Made by a program: the position numbers and the translations under genes
Notes under the pieces: generated by a model
Seen by the model: only the letters and a program-made list of their open reading frames with translations
What the model was told of the DNA's origin: nothing
Databases searched by the model: none
Part shown: positions 49,885-59,036 of the stretch, piece by piece
Layout of the letters: the number at the start of each line of letters is the position of its first letter
Numbering within the stretch: position 1 is the stretch's first letter
DNA from: Pontibacterium sp049603715
Lineage (GTDB): Bacteria; Pseudomonadota; Gammaproteobacteria; Pseudomonadales; Balneatricaceae
Length of the DNA: 64,000 bases
Direction of reading: 5' to 3'
NCBI GenBank assembly: GCA_049603715.1
Contig: JBMYSW010000008.1
Location: 1 to 64,000, forward strand

Positions 49885-50396
49885 CCGCCCTGCTGCTGTA
49901 CCTTACCCTCGCCTATGTTTTTTTAGCGGCGCTATTGGTGCTCATGCTTTGCTACAGCCGTGTCCACGCATTATTAAAAATCGCACTCACCATCGTGGTG
50001 TGTGGCTTTTATTGGATGAGTTATCAGGGTTGGCAAACTAGCCAAGGCTGGCCCGCCCATGCAGAGCTACCCGGCCAATTCTTACTGCACTACGGCATGA
50101 TCGAAGAACCTAATAGCGACGATAACACCCCCGGTGCGATTTACATCTGGGCTACCGACCTTGATAACCAAAGTCTAGGCGACCTACCCCGGGCGTATCA
50201 TTTGCCCTACACCCGAGAGAGCCATGCCGAGGTTGAGGAAGCGTTGCGCCAAATTAACAACGGCAAGCTACAACTCGGACGTAACCTCCGCAAACCCGAC
50301 CCTATGGTGCCAGAGGCCGTCAACGACGGGCTAGGTGATACGCGTATCGAACTGGAATTTTCGAAACTGCCTGACCCAGCACTGCCGGAGAAATAG
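49881..50396 (+). CDS. Membrane protein of the TolQ/TolR-like operon, unknown
   Basis: A 171-residue protein with two N-terminal membrane segments (about residues 3-25 and 32-49), and a soluble part rich in Leu and Arg (LGDLPRAYHLPYTRESHAEV). It overlaps the previous gene by 4 bp (ATGA) and ends 2 bp before the lipoprotein gene. No family recognised. It may be an adaptor of the channel, as its helices face the same membrane. Confidence 0.65.
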   Translation: MTALLLYLTLAYVFLAALLVLMLCYSRVHALLKIALTIVVCGFYWMSYQGWQTSQGWPAHAELPGQFLLHYGMIEEPNSDDNTPGAIYIWATDLDNQSLGDLPRAYHLPYTRESHAEVEEALRQINNGKLQLGRNLRKPDPMVPEAVNDGLGDTRIELEFSKLPDPALPEK

Positions 50397-50398
50397 GC

Positions 50399-51181
50399 AT
50401 GGCTACTATGGTTACGATCGTTACTGTGCAACTACAACCGTTCTGCAAAGGCCTCACTAAAAAGCTGTTAAGCATTAGTCTCTCGCTGCTGTTTACGCTT
50501 AGTCTACAAGGGTGTGAGCAACCCATCGCCGCTGATGATTACTTCCCTTTAAACAAAGGCGTTACTTGGCTTTACAAGGTGACTGAAACCCGCAGTACCG
50601 AGGCCACCACCCGCTATTTCGAAATTAAAAACCAAGGCCCCGTAGATTTAAAAGACGAATACAGTGGCGAGCCTGTGAGTATTCGTCGCACCAGCGACGG
50701 CACCGACTATTACATTCTGCAAGACGACACAGGTAGCTATCGTATTGGCCAGCGCACCATTGTCGAAACTCAACCTCGCTTTGAGTCAAAGCCCCTTCGT
50801 TTTTTACCGAATCGCCAAGACCTAGAGGTGGGCCGCACATGGACTCTCGCCTCGCAAACCTATGCTATTCGCAGTATTAATGCCGCCGCCCACAACCTCA
50901 CAGGCAGCCACCCTATTGAGATGGAATACGAAATTACCGATATCGAGGCGAAGGTAACAACCCCAGCTGGTACATTTGAAAAGTGCGTGCTGGTAGAAGG
51001 AAAAGCCGTGGCATCGATTTGGGCTGACCCTAAAACCGGCTACCACGATGTGGATATTCGCCACCGAGAGTGGTATGCCCCCGGCGTTGGTCTCGTTAAA
51101 CTAGAACGCAACGAGCCCCTAGACCTTACCTTTTTTCAAGGTGGACAAATTCGCTTTGAGCTGATTAAGCTTGGGCGTTAA
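50399..51181 (+). CDS. Lipoprotein at the end of the TolQ/TolR-like operon
   Basis: A 260-residue lipoprotein. The signal ends with SLQGCEQPIA, with the lipid cysteine at about residue 39. The N-terminal part is long (38 residues) but the GGAG before the ATG at 50399 supports it. The mature protein is beta-rich (NKGVTWLYKVTETRSTEATT, PAGTFEKCVLVEGK) and resembles other uncharacterised DUF-type lipoproteins. It probably sits at the outer membrane and meets the channel pair. Confidence 0.7.
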   Translation: MATMVTIVTVQLQPFCKGLTKKLLSISLSLLFTLSLQGCEQPIAADDYFPLNKGVTWLYKVTETRSTEATTRYFEIKNQGPVDLKDEYSGEPVSIRRTSDGTDYYILQDDTGSYRIGQRTIVETQPRFESKPLRFLPNRQDLEVGRTWTLASQTYAIRSINAAAHNLTGSHPIEMEYEITDIEAKVTTPAGTFEKCVLVEGKAVASIWADPKTGYHDVDIRHREWYAPGVGLVKLERNEPLDLTFFQGGQIRFELIKLGR

Positions 51182-51189
51182 GTCATGGT

Positions 51190-51786
51190 TTAAGGCAGAA
51201 GTTTAGCCTCACTAAAACGCCCCACTAAGGTCAATGACACCTCCACCGTGCGAGAAGTGTTATTTTTAAAATACCAACCATGGCTACCCTTAAAAGGCGC
51301 CATAAAACTGCCTTTCATTGCCGCTCCTGTCGCCAGAGCATAGCTTTTAAAGTAGCCAGTGGTATCACTCTCAGGCTCGCCATGTAAGTCAAAATACAAA
51401 GGAATACTCTGGCTGTTCCATTGGTACTCCACCTCGTCATATTGATTCATGGTGAGCTTATACTCTAGCTCGCCCAAAGGAGGTAAGGATAGGCGAACGG
51501 TTTTACGCTGAATTTGGGCCTGAGCATCAAGCGATCCCTCAGCCAGTAGATCAGAGGACTCCCAAGGTGCTACTGGGGCAGCAACACTTTGCGACACCTT
51601 CCCTAACGCTGTTAGCCCTAATCGTTGCCCGATACCCGTTGGGTCGTAGTGATATTCAGCCGGAAACACCACACACACTAAAATCACAACAGCGGCGACA
51701 ACACTGGCAGCCATTGTATAACCCAGTGCGCGCGGGCTCATCATTGGTACCGGTACACGAGCTGGCTTATCCGTTTTCATATACAT
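51190..51786 (-). CDS. Membrane-anchored partner of the HupE-type protein
   Basis: A 198-residue protein with one membrane helix (about residues 23-43) and a periplasmic domain that begins EYHYDPTGIGQRLGL and has a beta pattern (KTVRLSLPPLGELEYKLTM). It overlaps the HupE-like gene by 20 bp, so they are translated together. Similar proteins lie next to HupE/UreJ genes in other proteobacteria. Possible role: partner of a metal transporter. No motif proves this. Confidence 0.65.
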   Translation of the reverse strand: MYMKTDKPARVPVPMMSPRALGYTMAASVVAAVVILVCVVFPAEYHYDPTGIGQRLGLTALGKVSQSVAAPVAPWESSDLLAEGSLDAQAQIQRKTVRLSLPPLGELEYKLTMNQYDEVEYQWNSQSIPLYFDLHGEPESDTTGYFKSYALATGAAMKGSFMAPFKGSHGWYFKNNTSRTVEVSLTLVGRFSEAKLLP

Positions 51787-52501
51787 ACCCCATTAACTGA
51801 TAACCAAAGAGCACAAAGCCAATGAGCAGCATCACACTGTTCACCCCTCGGCTAATCAACCAAAAGCACTCAGTTTGGCGCAACGCCTGAATAAAAATGA
51901 GCAACCAAAGCAAAGCCCACAGCTGGCCCAACTCTACCCCTACATTAAACGCAAGTAAGTTGGCGATAAGGTGCTCGCTAGGCAAGTTAAAGTCTTGCAG
52001 TTTGGTGGCAAGGCCTAAGCCATGCACTAAGCCAAAAAGAAACACCCAAGGGCGGTTATCCACATTTCGCCCCGTCAGTGTTTTTATGCCGCCAAGGTTA
52101 TCAACGGCTTTGTAGATCACCGACAGGGCCACCAGCGCATCCACCAAGTAGGCATTTACCGACACACCCACCGCCACTGCGCCCATTAAGGTAATACTGT
52201 GTCCAAGGGTGAACAGCGACACGTAAATCAGCACATCGCGTAAGCGAGCTAAAAAAAGCACCACTCCCGCCAAAAAGAGAATATGGTCGTACCCGGTGAC
52301 CATGTGTTTGGCACCAAGATACAAAAAGGCCCCCAGGGGCGTACCTTGAACTTGGTTTAAAAACGCCGCCGAGCCTTGATCCACCCCATGAGACCATGCC
52401 ATAGGCGACACGCCCAGCCACACCACAGCAGCCAAAGCCGTGTAGCCCAGCGCACGAGGCAGCGACATTAGATACGGGCGTAAACAGTAAAACGAGGACA
52501 T
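51767..52501 (-). CDS. HupE/UreJ-like membrane protein
   Basis: A 244-residue protein of the HupE/UreJ family: signal-like start (RALGYTALAAVVWLGVSP, ending AWSHG), then KHMVTGYDHILFLAGVVLFL (about residues 63-82), HSITLMGAVAVGVSV and FGLVHGLGLATKLQD. Six or so membrane helices follow with the H-x-x-x-D motif for metal. Family members are suggested nickel or cobalt carriers. The start could be 33 bases later, at 52468, which would fit a shorter signal peptide better. NiSOD at 28571 shows that this organism needs nickel. Confidence 0.8.
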   Translation of the reverse strand: MSSFYCLRPYLMSLPRALGYTALAAVVWLGVSPMAWSHGVDQGSAAFLNQVQGTPLGAFLYLGAKHMVTGYDHILFLAGVVLFLARLRDVLIYVSLFTLGHSITLMGAVAVGVSVNAYLVDALVALSVIYKAVDNLGGIKTLTGRNVDNRPWVFLFGLVHGLGLATKLQDFNLPSEHLIANLLAFNVGVELGQLWALLWLLIFIQALRQTECFWLISRGVNSVMLLIGFVLFGYQLMGYVYENG

Positions 52502-52612
52502 AAAAAAGCGGGCTACCTAGATGCAAAAATTTACACCTAGATTAGCCCGCTTGAGGTTAAGCGTCTGCGGTACGATAGAAGTAGTTACCTCCCTCTAAAG
52601 CCCCGCGAGCCT

Positions 52613-53458
52613 CTAACCTAACGCCCTTAAATGCATGGCATGAAAGTACAAATGCTCTTCAATAAAGCTGGCGATAAAGTAATAGCTGTGGTCATAACCT
52701 TTTTGTAAGCCAAACTGCACGTGTACACCTTTCTCATCGGCCACACGCAAAAAGGCTTGTGGCGACAGTTGCTCAACTAAAAACTCGTCGCTGTCGCCTT
52801 GCTCAATTTTAAGCGGCGGTACCTGCTCACAGCTTTTTAATAGCTCTGTCGCGTCGTACTTAGCCCAAGTAGTTGTGTCATCGCCAAGGTAAGCAGCTAA
52901 CGCCTTTTTACCCCATGGCACTTGGCTTGGGTTGCAAATCGGGCTAAATGCCGACACCGAGCTGTATGCACCCGCTTCCCGTAGACCAATCACCAAGGCA
53001 CCGTGGCCACCCATCGAATGCCCACAAATACTTTTGGCGTCAGTCACGGGTAGGTTAGCCTCAACGAGCGCCACCAGCTCTTGGGTCACATAGTCGTACA
53101 TTTGATAATGGCGCTGCCATGGCTGCTCAGTCGCATTAACGTAAAAGCCAGCACCTAAACCTAGGTCGTAACTACCCTCTGGGTCGTCAGCCACACCCTC
53201 ACCTCGCGGGCTTGTATCGGGTGCCACAATGGCTAAACCCAACTCCGCAGCCACACGCATCGCACCGGCTTTTTGCATAAAGTTTTCGTCGGTACAAGTC
53301 AGGCCAGATAACCAATACACCACAGGCACCCGCGCATTTTCATGAGCGCCGGGCGGCAGGTAAACGGCAAAGGTCATTTCAGTGCCTGTTGCCTGACTGG
53401 TGTGACGATAACGGCGATGCCAGCCACCAAAGGCCTTGTTTTCTGCAATTTTTTCCAT
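52613..53458 (-). CDS. fghA: S-formylglutathione hydrolase
   Basis: A 281-residue esterase of the FghA/FrmB family. Catalytic serine in SICGHSMGGHGALV (about residues 143-156), with the aspartate in QGDSDEFLVEQL (about 219-230) and histidine in GYDHSYYFIASF (about 253-264). It turns S-formylglutathione into formate and glutathione in formaldehyde detoxification. It follows the class III alcohol dehydrogenase gene by 32 bp. Confidence 0.93.
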   Translation of the reverse strand: MEKIAENKAFGGWHRRYRHTSQATGTEMTFAVYLPPGAHENARVPVVYWLSGLTCTDENFMQKAGAMRVAAELGLAIVAPDTSPRGEGVADDPEGSYDLGLGAGFYVNATEQPWQRHYQMYDYVTQELVALVEANLPVTDAKSICGHSMGGHGALVIGLREAGAYSSVSAFSPICNPSQVPWGKKALAAYLGDDTTTWAKYDATELLKSCEQVPPLKIEQGDSDEFLVEQLSPQAFLRVADEKGVHVQFGLQKGYDHSYYFIASFIEEHLYFHAMHLRALG

Positions 53459-53490
53459 CTTGCTATCTATTCCCGCGCTAACCGTGCGCG

Positions 53491-54609
53491 TTAGTAATGA
53501 ATAACCGTACGAATACTTTTGCCTTCGTGCATCAGGTCAAAGGCTTCGTTAATTTGCTCTAAAGGCAATGTATGGGTAATAAAGTCAGTAAGTGCAAACT
53601 CACCCGCTAGGTAACGCTCAACATAGTCCGGTAACTCACTGCGGCCTTTCACGCCACCAAAGGCCGTACCCCGCCAAACTCGACCGGTGACAAGCTGAAA
53701 TGGACGTGTGCTAATTTCTTCACCGGCACCGGCCACACCAATAATGACCGACTCACCCCAACCTTTATGGCAGCATTCTAACGCTGAGCGCATCACATTC
53801 ACATTACCGATACACTCAAACGAGTAGTCGACACCACCGTCGGTTAGCTCAACAATGACATCTTGAATCGGCTTGTCGTAGTTTTTTGGGTTTATGCAGT
53901 CGGTGGCGCCTAACTTAGTCGCTAGCTCAAATTTACTTTCGTTAATGTCGATACAAATAATACGGCCAGCACCAGCCATAGTCGCGCCAATCACCGCCGA
54001 TAAACCAATACCGCCCAAGCCAAAAATTGCGACACTATCGCCTTTTTGCACTTTGGCTGTGTTGACTACCGCACCCATACCCGTGGTAACGCCACAACCT
54101 AGCAAGCACACTTCTTCTAAAGGCGCTTTTGGGTTTACCTTGGCTAAAGAGATCTCTGGTAATACGGTGTACTCAGCAAAAGTAGAAGTGCCCATGTAGT
54201 GAAAGATAGTTTTATCGCCAATAGAAAAACGCGATGTACCGTCTGGCATTAAACCTTGACCTTGGGTCGCACGAATTTTTTGGCACAAGTTCGTTTTGCC
54301 CGACAAGCAGAACTTACACTCGCCACACTCTGGGGTGTAAAGCGGGATGACATGATCGCCCACGGCCACACTGGTCACGCCCTCACCGATACTTTCAACA
54401 ATACCACCGCCTTCGTGGCCCAAAATACAAGGGAAAATACCCTCTGGGTCGGCGCCCGACAGGGTAAAGGCATCCGTATGGCACACACCGGTCGCCATTA
54501 CTTTGATGCGCACCTCGCCCGGTTGCGGGTCTTGTACTTGTACTTCTTCTAGCGAAAGTGGCTCACCTGGGCCCCACGCAACCGCAGCACGACATGTAAT
54601 AACGGCCAT
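53491..54609 (-). CDS. adhC: S-(hydroxymethyl)glutathione dehydrogenase (class III ADH)
   Basis: A 372-residue zinc alcohol dehydrogenase. Catalytic zinc ligands: Cys in ATGVCHTDAFTLSGADPEG (about residue 43), His-Glu in LGHEGGGIVESIGEG (about 64). Structural zinc at CGECKFCLSGKTNLC (about 95-109). NAD site in IFGLGGIGLSAVIGAT (about 195-210). It oxidises the formaldehyde-glutathione adduct. The next gene, fghA, completes the pathway. A LysR regulator is divergently placed 147 bp away and may control it. Confidence 0.95.
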   Translation of the reverse strand: MAVITCRAAVAWGPGEPLSLEEVQVQDPQPGEVRIKVMATGVCHTDAFTLSGADPEGIFPCILGHEGGGIVESIGEGVTSVAVGDHVIPLYTPECGECKFCLSGKTNLCQKIRATQGQGLMPDGTSRFSIGDKTIFHYMGTSTFAEYTVLPEISLAKVNPKAPLEEVCLLGCGVTTGMGAVVNTAKVQKGDSVAIFGLGGIGLSAVIGATMAGAGRIICIDINESKFELATKLGATDCINPKNYDKPIQDVIVELTDGGVDYSFECIGNVNVMRSALECCHKGWGESVIIGVAGAGEEISTRPFQLVTGRVWRGTAFGGVKGRSELPDYVERYLAGEFALTDFITHTLPLEQINEAFDLMHEGKSIRTVIHY

Positions 54610-54756
54610 AAATTTTGCTCCTATTCCTACGAATATTCAGTTGTATAACAAAAGTATATTTTGTTACCTACCTAGGTATAATCAGCGAAACTTGTAAAAC
54701 ATTTTTACATTTGAGAAACAATCTTCAAGGCGATCAACTTCGCGCTAAGGGCAAAC

Positions 54757-55632
54757 ATGATTAAGTGGGACGGCATACAAGAATTTATTTACGTGGTGGA
54801 TACCGGCAGTTTTACCAAAGCCGCTGCGCGTTTAAAAACCTCGGTCGCGAATGTGAGTCGGCAGGTCAATCGCCTCGAAGCCCATCTTGAAGTCAAACTG
54901 CTACTGCGCACCACTCGCAGCATATCTCTAACCGAAGCGGGCCGAGACTATTACGAGCGCTGCAAACCTCTGATCGACAGTATGCAAGAAGCCGAAATGG
55001 CGATTAAAAATCACCAAAGCAAACCCACGGGTAAGCTACGCTTAACTGCGCCGGTATCCTTTGGCGAGCGTTTTATCGCACCTTTGGTGAAGGAGTTTTT
55101 ATTGCTGCACCCGGGGCTCGAAATAGAGCTGCTGCTGGGTAATCAGGCCTTCGACTTAATTGGCCAAGGTTTTGATATGGCGATTCGCCTAGGTCAGTTA
55201 TCCGACTCAACGCTTATGGCCAAAAAAATCGCGCCGCGACGGTTAAAAGTTGTTACGGCACCTAGTTACTTTGACCATGCTCCAAAGCCGCAATCGCTTG
55301 AAGACTTAGCCGAGCACAACTGTTTACTGGGCACACTCGACTATTGGCGCTTTTGGCATGAAGGCGAAGCGCGTAACGAACGTGTGGCAGGTAACTTTCG
55401 CTGTAACAGTGGCCCCGCGCTGCTCAATGCAGCTTTGTCGGGCCTAGGTTTAGTTCAGCTACCCGATTACTACATACAGTCGCACCTTAAAGCCGGCGAG
55501 CTGGTGTCGGTGTTAGATGAGTACGAGCACAACCAAGAAGGCGTATGGGCTGTGCGTGCTCAGTCCAAATACGTGCCCGTTAATGTTCGAATCTTTACTG
55601 AGTTTTTAGAGCAAAATTTATCCATCGACTAA
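54757..55632 (+). CDS. LysR-family regulator, probably of adhC-fghA
   Basis: A 291-residue regulator with an N-terminal winged helix (TGSFTKAAARLKTSVANVSR, about residues 16-35) and a periplasmic-binding-like effector domain (about 90-291). It starts 147 bp from adhC and points away, the common layout where a LysR protein controls the divergent genes. The effector could be formaldehyde-glutathione or another stress signal; nothing in the sequence tells which. Confidence 0.88.
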   Translation: MIKWDGIQEFIYVVDTGSFTKAAARLKTSVANVSRQVNRLEAHLEVKLLLRTTRSISLTEAGRDYYERCKPLIDSMQEAEMAIKNHQSKPTGKLRLTAPVSFGERFIAPLVKEFLLLHPGLEIELLLGNQAFDLIGQGFDMAIRLGQLSDSTLMAKKIAPRRLKVVTAPSYFDHAPKPQSLEDLAEHNCLLGTLDYWRFWHEGEARNERVAGNFRCNSGPALLNAALSGLGLVQLPDYYIQSHLKAGELVSVLDEYEHNQEGVWAVRAQSKYVPVNVRIFTEFLEQNLSID

Positions 55633-55794
55633 GCTTTTCCCTCACTAAAGCTCAAAAAAGCTCAGTAAAAAGCCTCCTTGTTTATAGTGCTGCTTTGCTT
55701 TAACTCGTTATACAATGGTCGAACAACATTCTAATCATAAGTTCAGACCACTGAACACGCTTCCGATAACGACAGTAAAGATGAGTAGTAACCA

Positions 55795-56235
55795 ATGACG
55801 ACTGAAGAAACCAGCACTACCGAACAGCCAACCAAAGGACGGCTCACAACACGTACCATTGCCATGCCCAGCGACACCAACCCCGCAGGTGATATTTTTG
55901 GTGGATGGGTACTTTCACAAATGGATATTGCCGCCGGTATTTGTGCTGGCCAACGCGCCCAGGGCCGTGTGGTCACTGTGGCATTGGACGGAATGAGCTT
56001 TATCAAGCCCGTCAAAGTCGGTGATATTCTTGGCGTTTACACCTACGTTAAATCCGTAGGCCGCACATCGATGCAAATTCACGTTGAAGCCTGGGTGCGC
56101 CGCGACCGGATTGGTCAACGCGAAAAAGTAACCGAAGCCATCTTTAAATTTGTATCTATCGATAAAGACGGCAAGGCAACACCACTTCCTGCGCGCGAAG
56201 ATCTGCCTGCGTACGTACTCGACGACCCGCTCTAA
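55795..56235 (+). CDS. yciA: Acyl-CoA thioesterase of the YciA type
   Basis: A 146-residue hot-dog fold thioesterase. The pattern GRLTTRTIAMPSDTNPAGDI (about residues 15-34), then GGWVLSQMDIAAGICAGQRA and GDILGVYTYVKSVGRTSMQI, is that of YciA. The acid is in NPAGDIFGGWVLSQMD. It splits acyl-CoA to free acid, controlling CoA pools. It stands alone. Confidence 0.92.
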   Translation: MTTEETSTTEQPTKGRLTTRTIAMPSDTNPAGDIFGGWVLSQMDIAAGICAGQRAQGRVVTVALDGMSFIKPVKVGDILGVYTYVKSVGRTSMQIHVEAWVRRDRIGQREKVTEAIFKFVSIDKDGKATPLPAREDLPAYVLDDPL

Positions 56236-56285
56236 TTTCTTACGCGATATCCATCGCTAGGTAGGTCATTGGAGCTACCTAGCGC

Positions 56286-56314
56286 CTGTCACTCAACGGT
56301 TTTTTGCCTATAAT
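56286..56314 (+). promoter_or_regulatory. Sigma-70-type promoter of the VanZ-like gene
   Basis: CTGTCA (56286-56291) and TATAAT (56309-56314) are separated by 17 bases. The -10 box covers the ATG at 56313, so the protein must start later. Confidence 0.65.
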
Positions 56315-56342
56315 GAAGGCGTACTTGGTAGGCCCTTTAGCG

Positions 56343-56783
56343 ATGTCGCTACCCTTGTCTGCCAAAACACAAGGACGCCGTTTGAAAACTTTTACCTTAA
56401 TCCGTGTTGCGCTGGCATTGGCCGCATTGGCCGTTGTCGCTTGGGCGACACTCTCACCACATCCACCCAGCATTTTACCCCAGCGCTACGACAAAATTGG
56501 CCATTACGCCGTGTTCGCCACCTGCTCTTTTATGGGGGGGTTTGCCATTTTGTACAGCCGCCGCTGGCTGCCCTTCGCCTATTGGGGCATGTGCTTTGGT
56601 TTGGCTGTTTTCTTAGAATACGCGCAGGGCTGGTGGCTACCCGGCCGAACCTTCGACTTGGGCGATTTAAGATCGAACCTATTGGGTGTAACCACCGCGT
56701 TAGGTTTGTGGATGGTTATTTTTTGCGCCTTTTATCTCATTCGCCGTTTTAAGAAAAAGCCCGAAGCTCCCCTCTCTAAATAA
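56343..56783 (+). CDS. VanZ-like membrane protein
   Basis: A 146-residue protein with four membrane helices (about residues 21-36, 56-70, 76-93 and 117-137) and the motif YDKIGHYAVFATCSFMGG of VanZ proteins, where IGH is followed by a conserved phenylalanine-rich helix, then LEYAQGWWLPGRTFDLGDL. The ATG at 56343 lies after the promoter; an earlier ATG at 56313 is inside it. VanZ-like proteins have varied or unknown roles, such as resistance or envelope functions. Nothing in the neighbourhood indicates which. Confidence 0.78.
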   Translation: MSLPLSAKTQGRRLKTFTLIRVALALAALAVVAWATLSPHPPSILPQRYDKIGHYAVFATCSFMGGFAILYSRRWLPFAYWGMCFGLAVFLEYAQGWWLPGRTFDLGDLRSNLLGVTTALGLWMVIFCAFYLIRRFKKKPEAPLSK

Positions 56784-56878
56784 CAGGCAAAAAAAAGTGC
56801 CTTCCAGATAACTCCGGTTGGCACTCGTAAGTACGACACAAATCGTTAAAAACAAAACTCAAAGGTTGGAGAAAGCCA

Positions 56879-56927
56879 CCTAACCTCTCACCTTAAAAAG
56901 GTTAGGCGTTTGGGGTGCAAGCACCCC
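56879..56927 (-). terminator. Terminator hairpins after tctA
   Basis: CCTAACCT (56879-56886) / AGGTTAGG (56899-56906), and GGGGTGC (56912-56918) / GCACCCC (56921-56927) form two stems just behind the tctA stop codon. Confidence 0.7.
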
Positions 56928-56937
56928 GGCATTACGT

Positions 56938-58458
56938 TTAATCTTCAGCCATCGCCGTTTGGCGCTTAGCTTTGATCATGTCCACCACCGGTGGAAGAAC
57001 CAATACCACTACTGCGATGATAACGATGGTCAGCGTTAGTGGGCGATCCCACATAAACTCGAAGCTACCATCTGAAATCATCAGCGCACGGCTTAGGTTG
57101 CTCTCAAGTAGACCACCCAAGATGTAACCCAATAGCATTGGCGCCATAGGGAAAGACAACAACTTAAGGAAGATCGCCACAACAGTGATAAAGGCCATCA
57201 TGTGAATATCGAATGAGTTAAAGCTCACTAGATATACGCCGGTGATTGAGAAGAACAAAATCAACGGGATCAAAATTGGACGCGGGATCACCAACAAACG
57301 AGAGATGTATGGGATCAACGGTAGGTTAAGAATCAAGAGTACCAAGTTACCAAAGTACATAGAGATAATAACCGACCAGAATACATCTGGGTTATCGATA
57401 AACAAACGTGGGCCTGGCTGAATACCGTAAGCAATCAAAGCACCTAGCATAATCGCAGTGGTACCAGAACCTGGGATACCCAAGGTTAGAAGCGGTACAA
57501 ATGAACCCGTAGACGCTGCGTTGTTTGCAGACTCAGGCGCAGCCAAACCACGAAGCGCACCCTTACCAAACTTAAGTTTCTCTTTAGCAGAAGCCAAGTT
57601 ACGCTCTAGGCCGTAAGCCAAGAAAGACGCGATGGTTGCACCGGCACCCGGTAATACACCCACAATAAAGCCAAAGATTGAAGAACGAGCAACGGTAGGA
57701 GCTACGTGTTTCACTTCTTCTTTGCTTAGCTTCATGCTGCCAAGCTGGCTCATGTCGACTTGCTCTTCCTCTTCTTTGTGCTCACCGTTAAGTACGGTCA
57801 TGATCACTTCAGTCAGAGCGAAGGTGGCCATTGCTAGTAGTAGGAAGCTCACACCATCAATTAGGTTCACGCTACCAAAGGTAAAGCGTGGCGCCCCCGA
57901 GGTTACATCAGTACCTACGGTAGCAATCATCAAACCAAATACGGTCATCATCATGGCTTTAATCACTTGGCCTTTGCCTGAGAAGGCGGCCACAGCGGTT
58001 AAACCAAGAATCATTAAGGCAAAGTAGTCACTCGACTGGAAGCTCAACGACACAGACGCAAGGGCTGGCGCGGCAAACAGGAGGACAATTGCACCCACTG
58101 TACCACCCGTGAAGGAAGAGTAGGCAGCCAACGCAAGGGCTTTACCCGCTTGTTTTTGCTGAGCCAGTGGGTAACCGTCAAAAGACGTTACTACTGTACT
58201 TGCACAACCCGGTGCATTAATAAGGATAGATGACGTAGAGCCACCAAATACGGCGCCGTAATATACGCCCGCCATCAAGATAATGCCTGATGATGGATCT
58301 AGGCCATAAGTAATAGGGATCATCAGCGCAACCGCTGAGATAGGGCCAAGGCCTGGCAACATGCCAATAAACGTACCTGCAAAACAGCCCACAACCACCA
58401 TTAATAGGTTGAATGGCATTACGGCGGTAGAAAGACCTGTCCAAATACCGTCTAACAT
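56938..58458 (-). CDS. tctA: TctA, large membrane subunit of a tripartite tricarboxylate transporter
   Basis: A 506-residue protein with about 12 membrane helices and the TctA signatures GTFIGMLPGLGPISAVALMI (about residues 28-47) and GFIVGVLPGAGATIASFLAY (about 261). GGAGG at the right distance favours the ATG at 58458; a longer frame would overlap tctB by 23 bp. It uses ion gradients to bring in citrate-like acids bound by TctC. TctB is the small partner. Confidence 0.93.
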   Translation of the reverse strand: MLDGIWTGLSTAVMPFNLLMVVVGCFAGTFIGMLPGLGPISAVALMIPITYGLDPSSGIILMAGVYYGAVFGGSTSSILINAPGCASTVVTSFDGYPLAQQKQAGKALALAAYSSFTGGTVGAIVLLFAAPALASVSLSFQSSDYFALMILGLTAVAAFSGKGQVIKAMMMTVFGLMIATVGTDVTSGAPRFTFGSVNLIDGVSFLLLAMATFALTEVIMTVLNGEHKEEEEQVDMSQLGSMKLSKEEVKHVAPTVARSSIFGFIVGVLPGAGATIASFLAYGLERNLASAKEKLKFGKGALRGLAAPESANNAASTGSFVPLLTLGIPGSGTTAIMLGALIAYGIQPGPRLFIDNPDVFWSVIISMYFGNLVLLILNLPLIPYISRLLVIPRPILIPLILFFSITGVYLVSFNSFDIHMMAFITVVAIFLKLLSFPMAPMLLGYILGGLLESNLSRALMISDGSFEFMWDRPLTLTIVIIAVVVLVLPPVVDMIKAKRQTAMAED

Positions 58459-58462
58459 GGTC

Positions 58463-58936
58463 TTAACCTCCGAACATCGTGGCAAATAGCTTGCCCGGTG
58501 CTAAATAAATATCTAATAACTGGGTAAGTGCAAACCAAATACCTACCGCAAAAGGCACTGATGCAATAAGAAGCGTTTTTACCTTACGAACACCCAACAA
58601 CCAGTAGCCCGCAACCAAGAAGATGATGGTTGAAATAAGGAAGCCTACGTAATCAAGGGCTAAACCAAATACCACAACCAAAACAAGCAACTTAGCAACC
58701 AGTGCAAAGTCGTAACCTGCTAAACGAAGTTTGTTATTCGCGCTGCGATCAGCGGTTACAATCAACCCGATGGATAGAATGCCACCGAGGTATGCCAATG
58801 CCGTCGGTAAAGACTGCGCATGGAAAGGTTCAAATTCATCACCCGGCAACAAGGGGATCTGGGTTGCGTAGTAGCCATATGCGACCGACAACGCAAGAAA
58901 CACCAAGCCGCCAATATGGTCTTTGGTAATCGTCAT
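58463..58936 (-). CDS. tctB: TctB, small membrane subunit
   Basis: A 157-residue protein with four membrane helices (about residues 6-20, 42-58, 76-108 and 116-140), as in TctB. AGGAAATTCCC lies before the ATG at 58936. Its stop codon lies 4 bp before the tctA start. It stabilises the channel. No catalytic motif is expected. Confidence 0.88.
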   Translation of the reverse strand: MTITKDHIGGLVFLALSVAYGYYATQIPLLPGDEFEPFHAQSLPTALAYLGGILSIGLIVTADRSANNKLRLAGYDFALVAKLLVLVVVFGLALDYVGFLISTIIFLVAGYWLLGVRKVKTLLIASVPFAVGIWFALTQLLDIYLAPGKLFATMFGG

Positions 58937-59036
58937 TGGGAATTTCCTGAAACTGGGCGACAATCCGTTACTGTCGCTAGATAAGACTCACCACCAGCGA
59001 ACGCCAGTGGTGAGGTATAGCTATAAGCGCTATGGC

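Noticed and set aside
53894..54552. Plus-strand frames opposite adhC
   Set aside because: adhC is certain on the minus strand; these are shadows in a GC-skewed gene.
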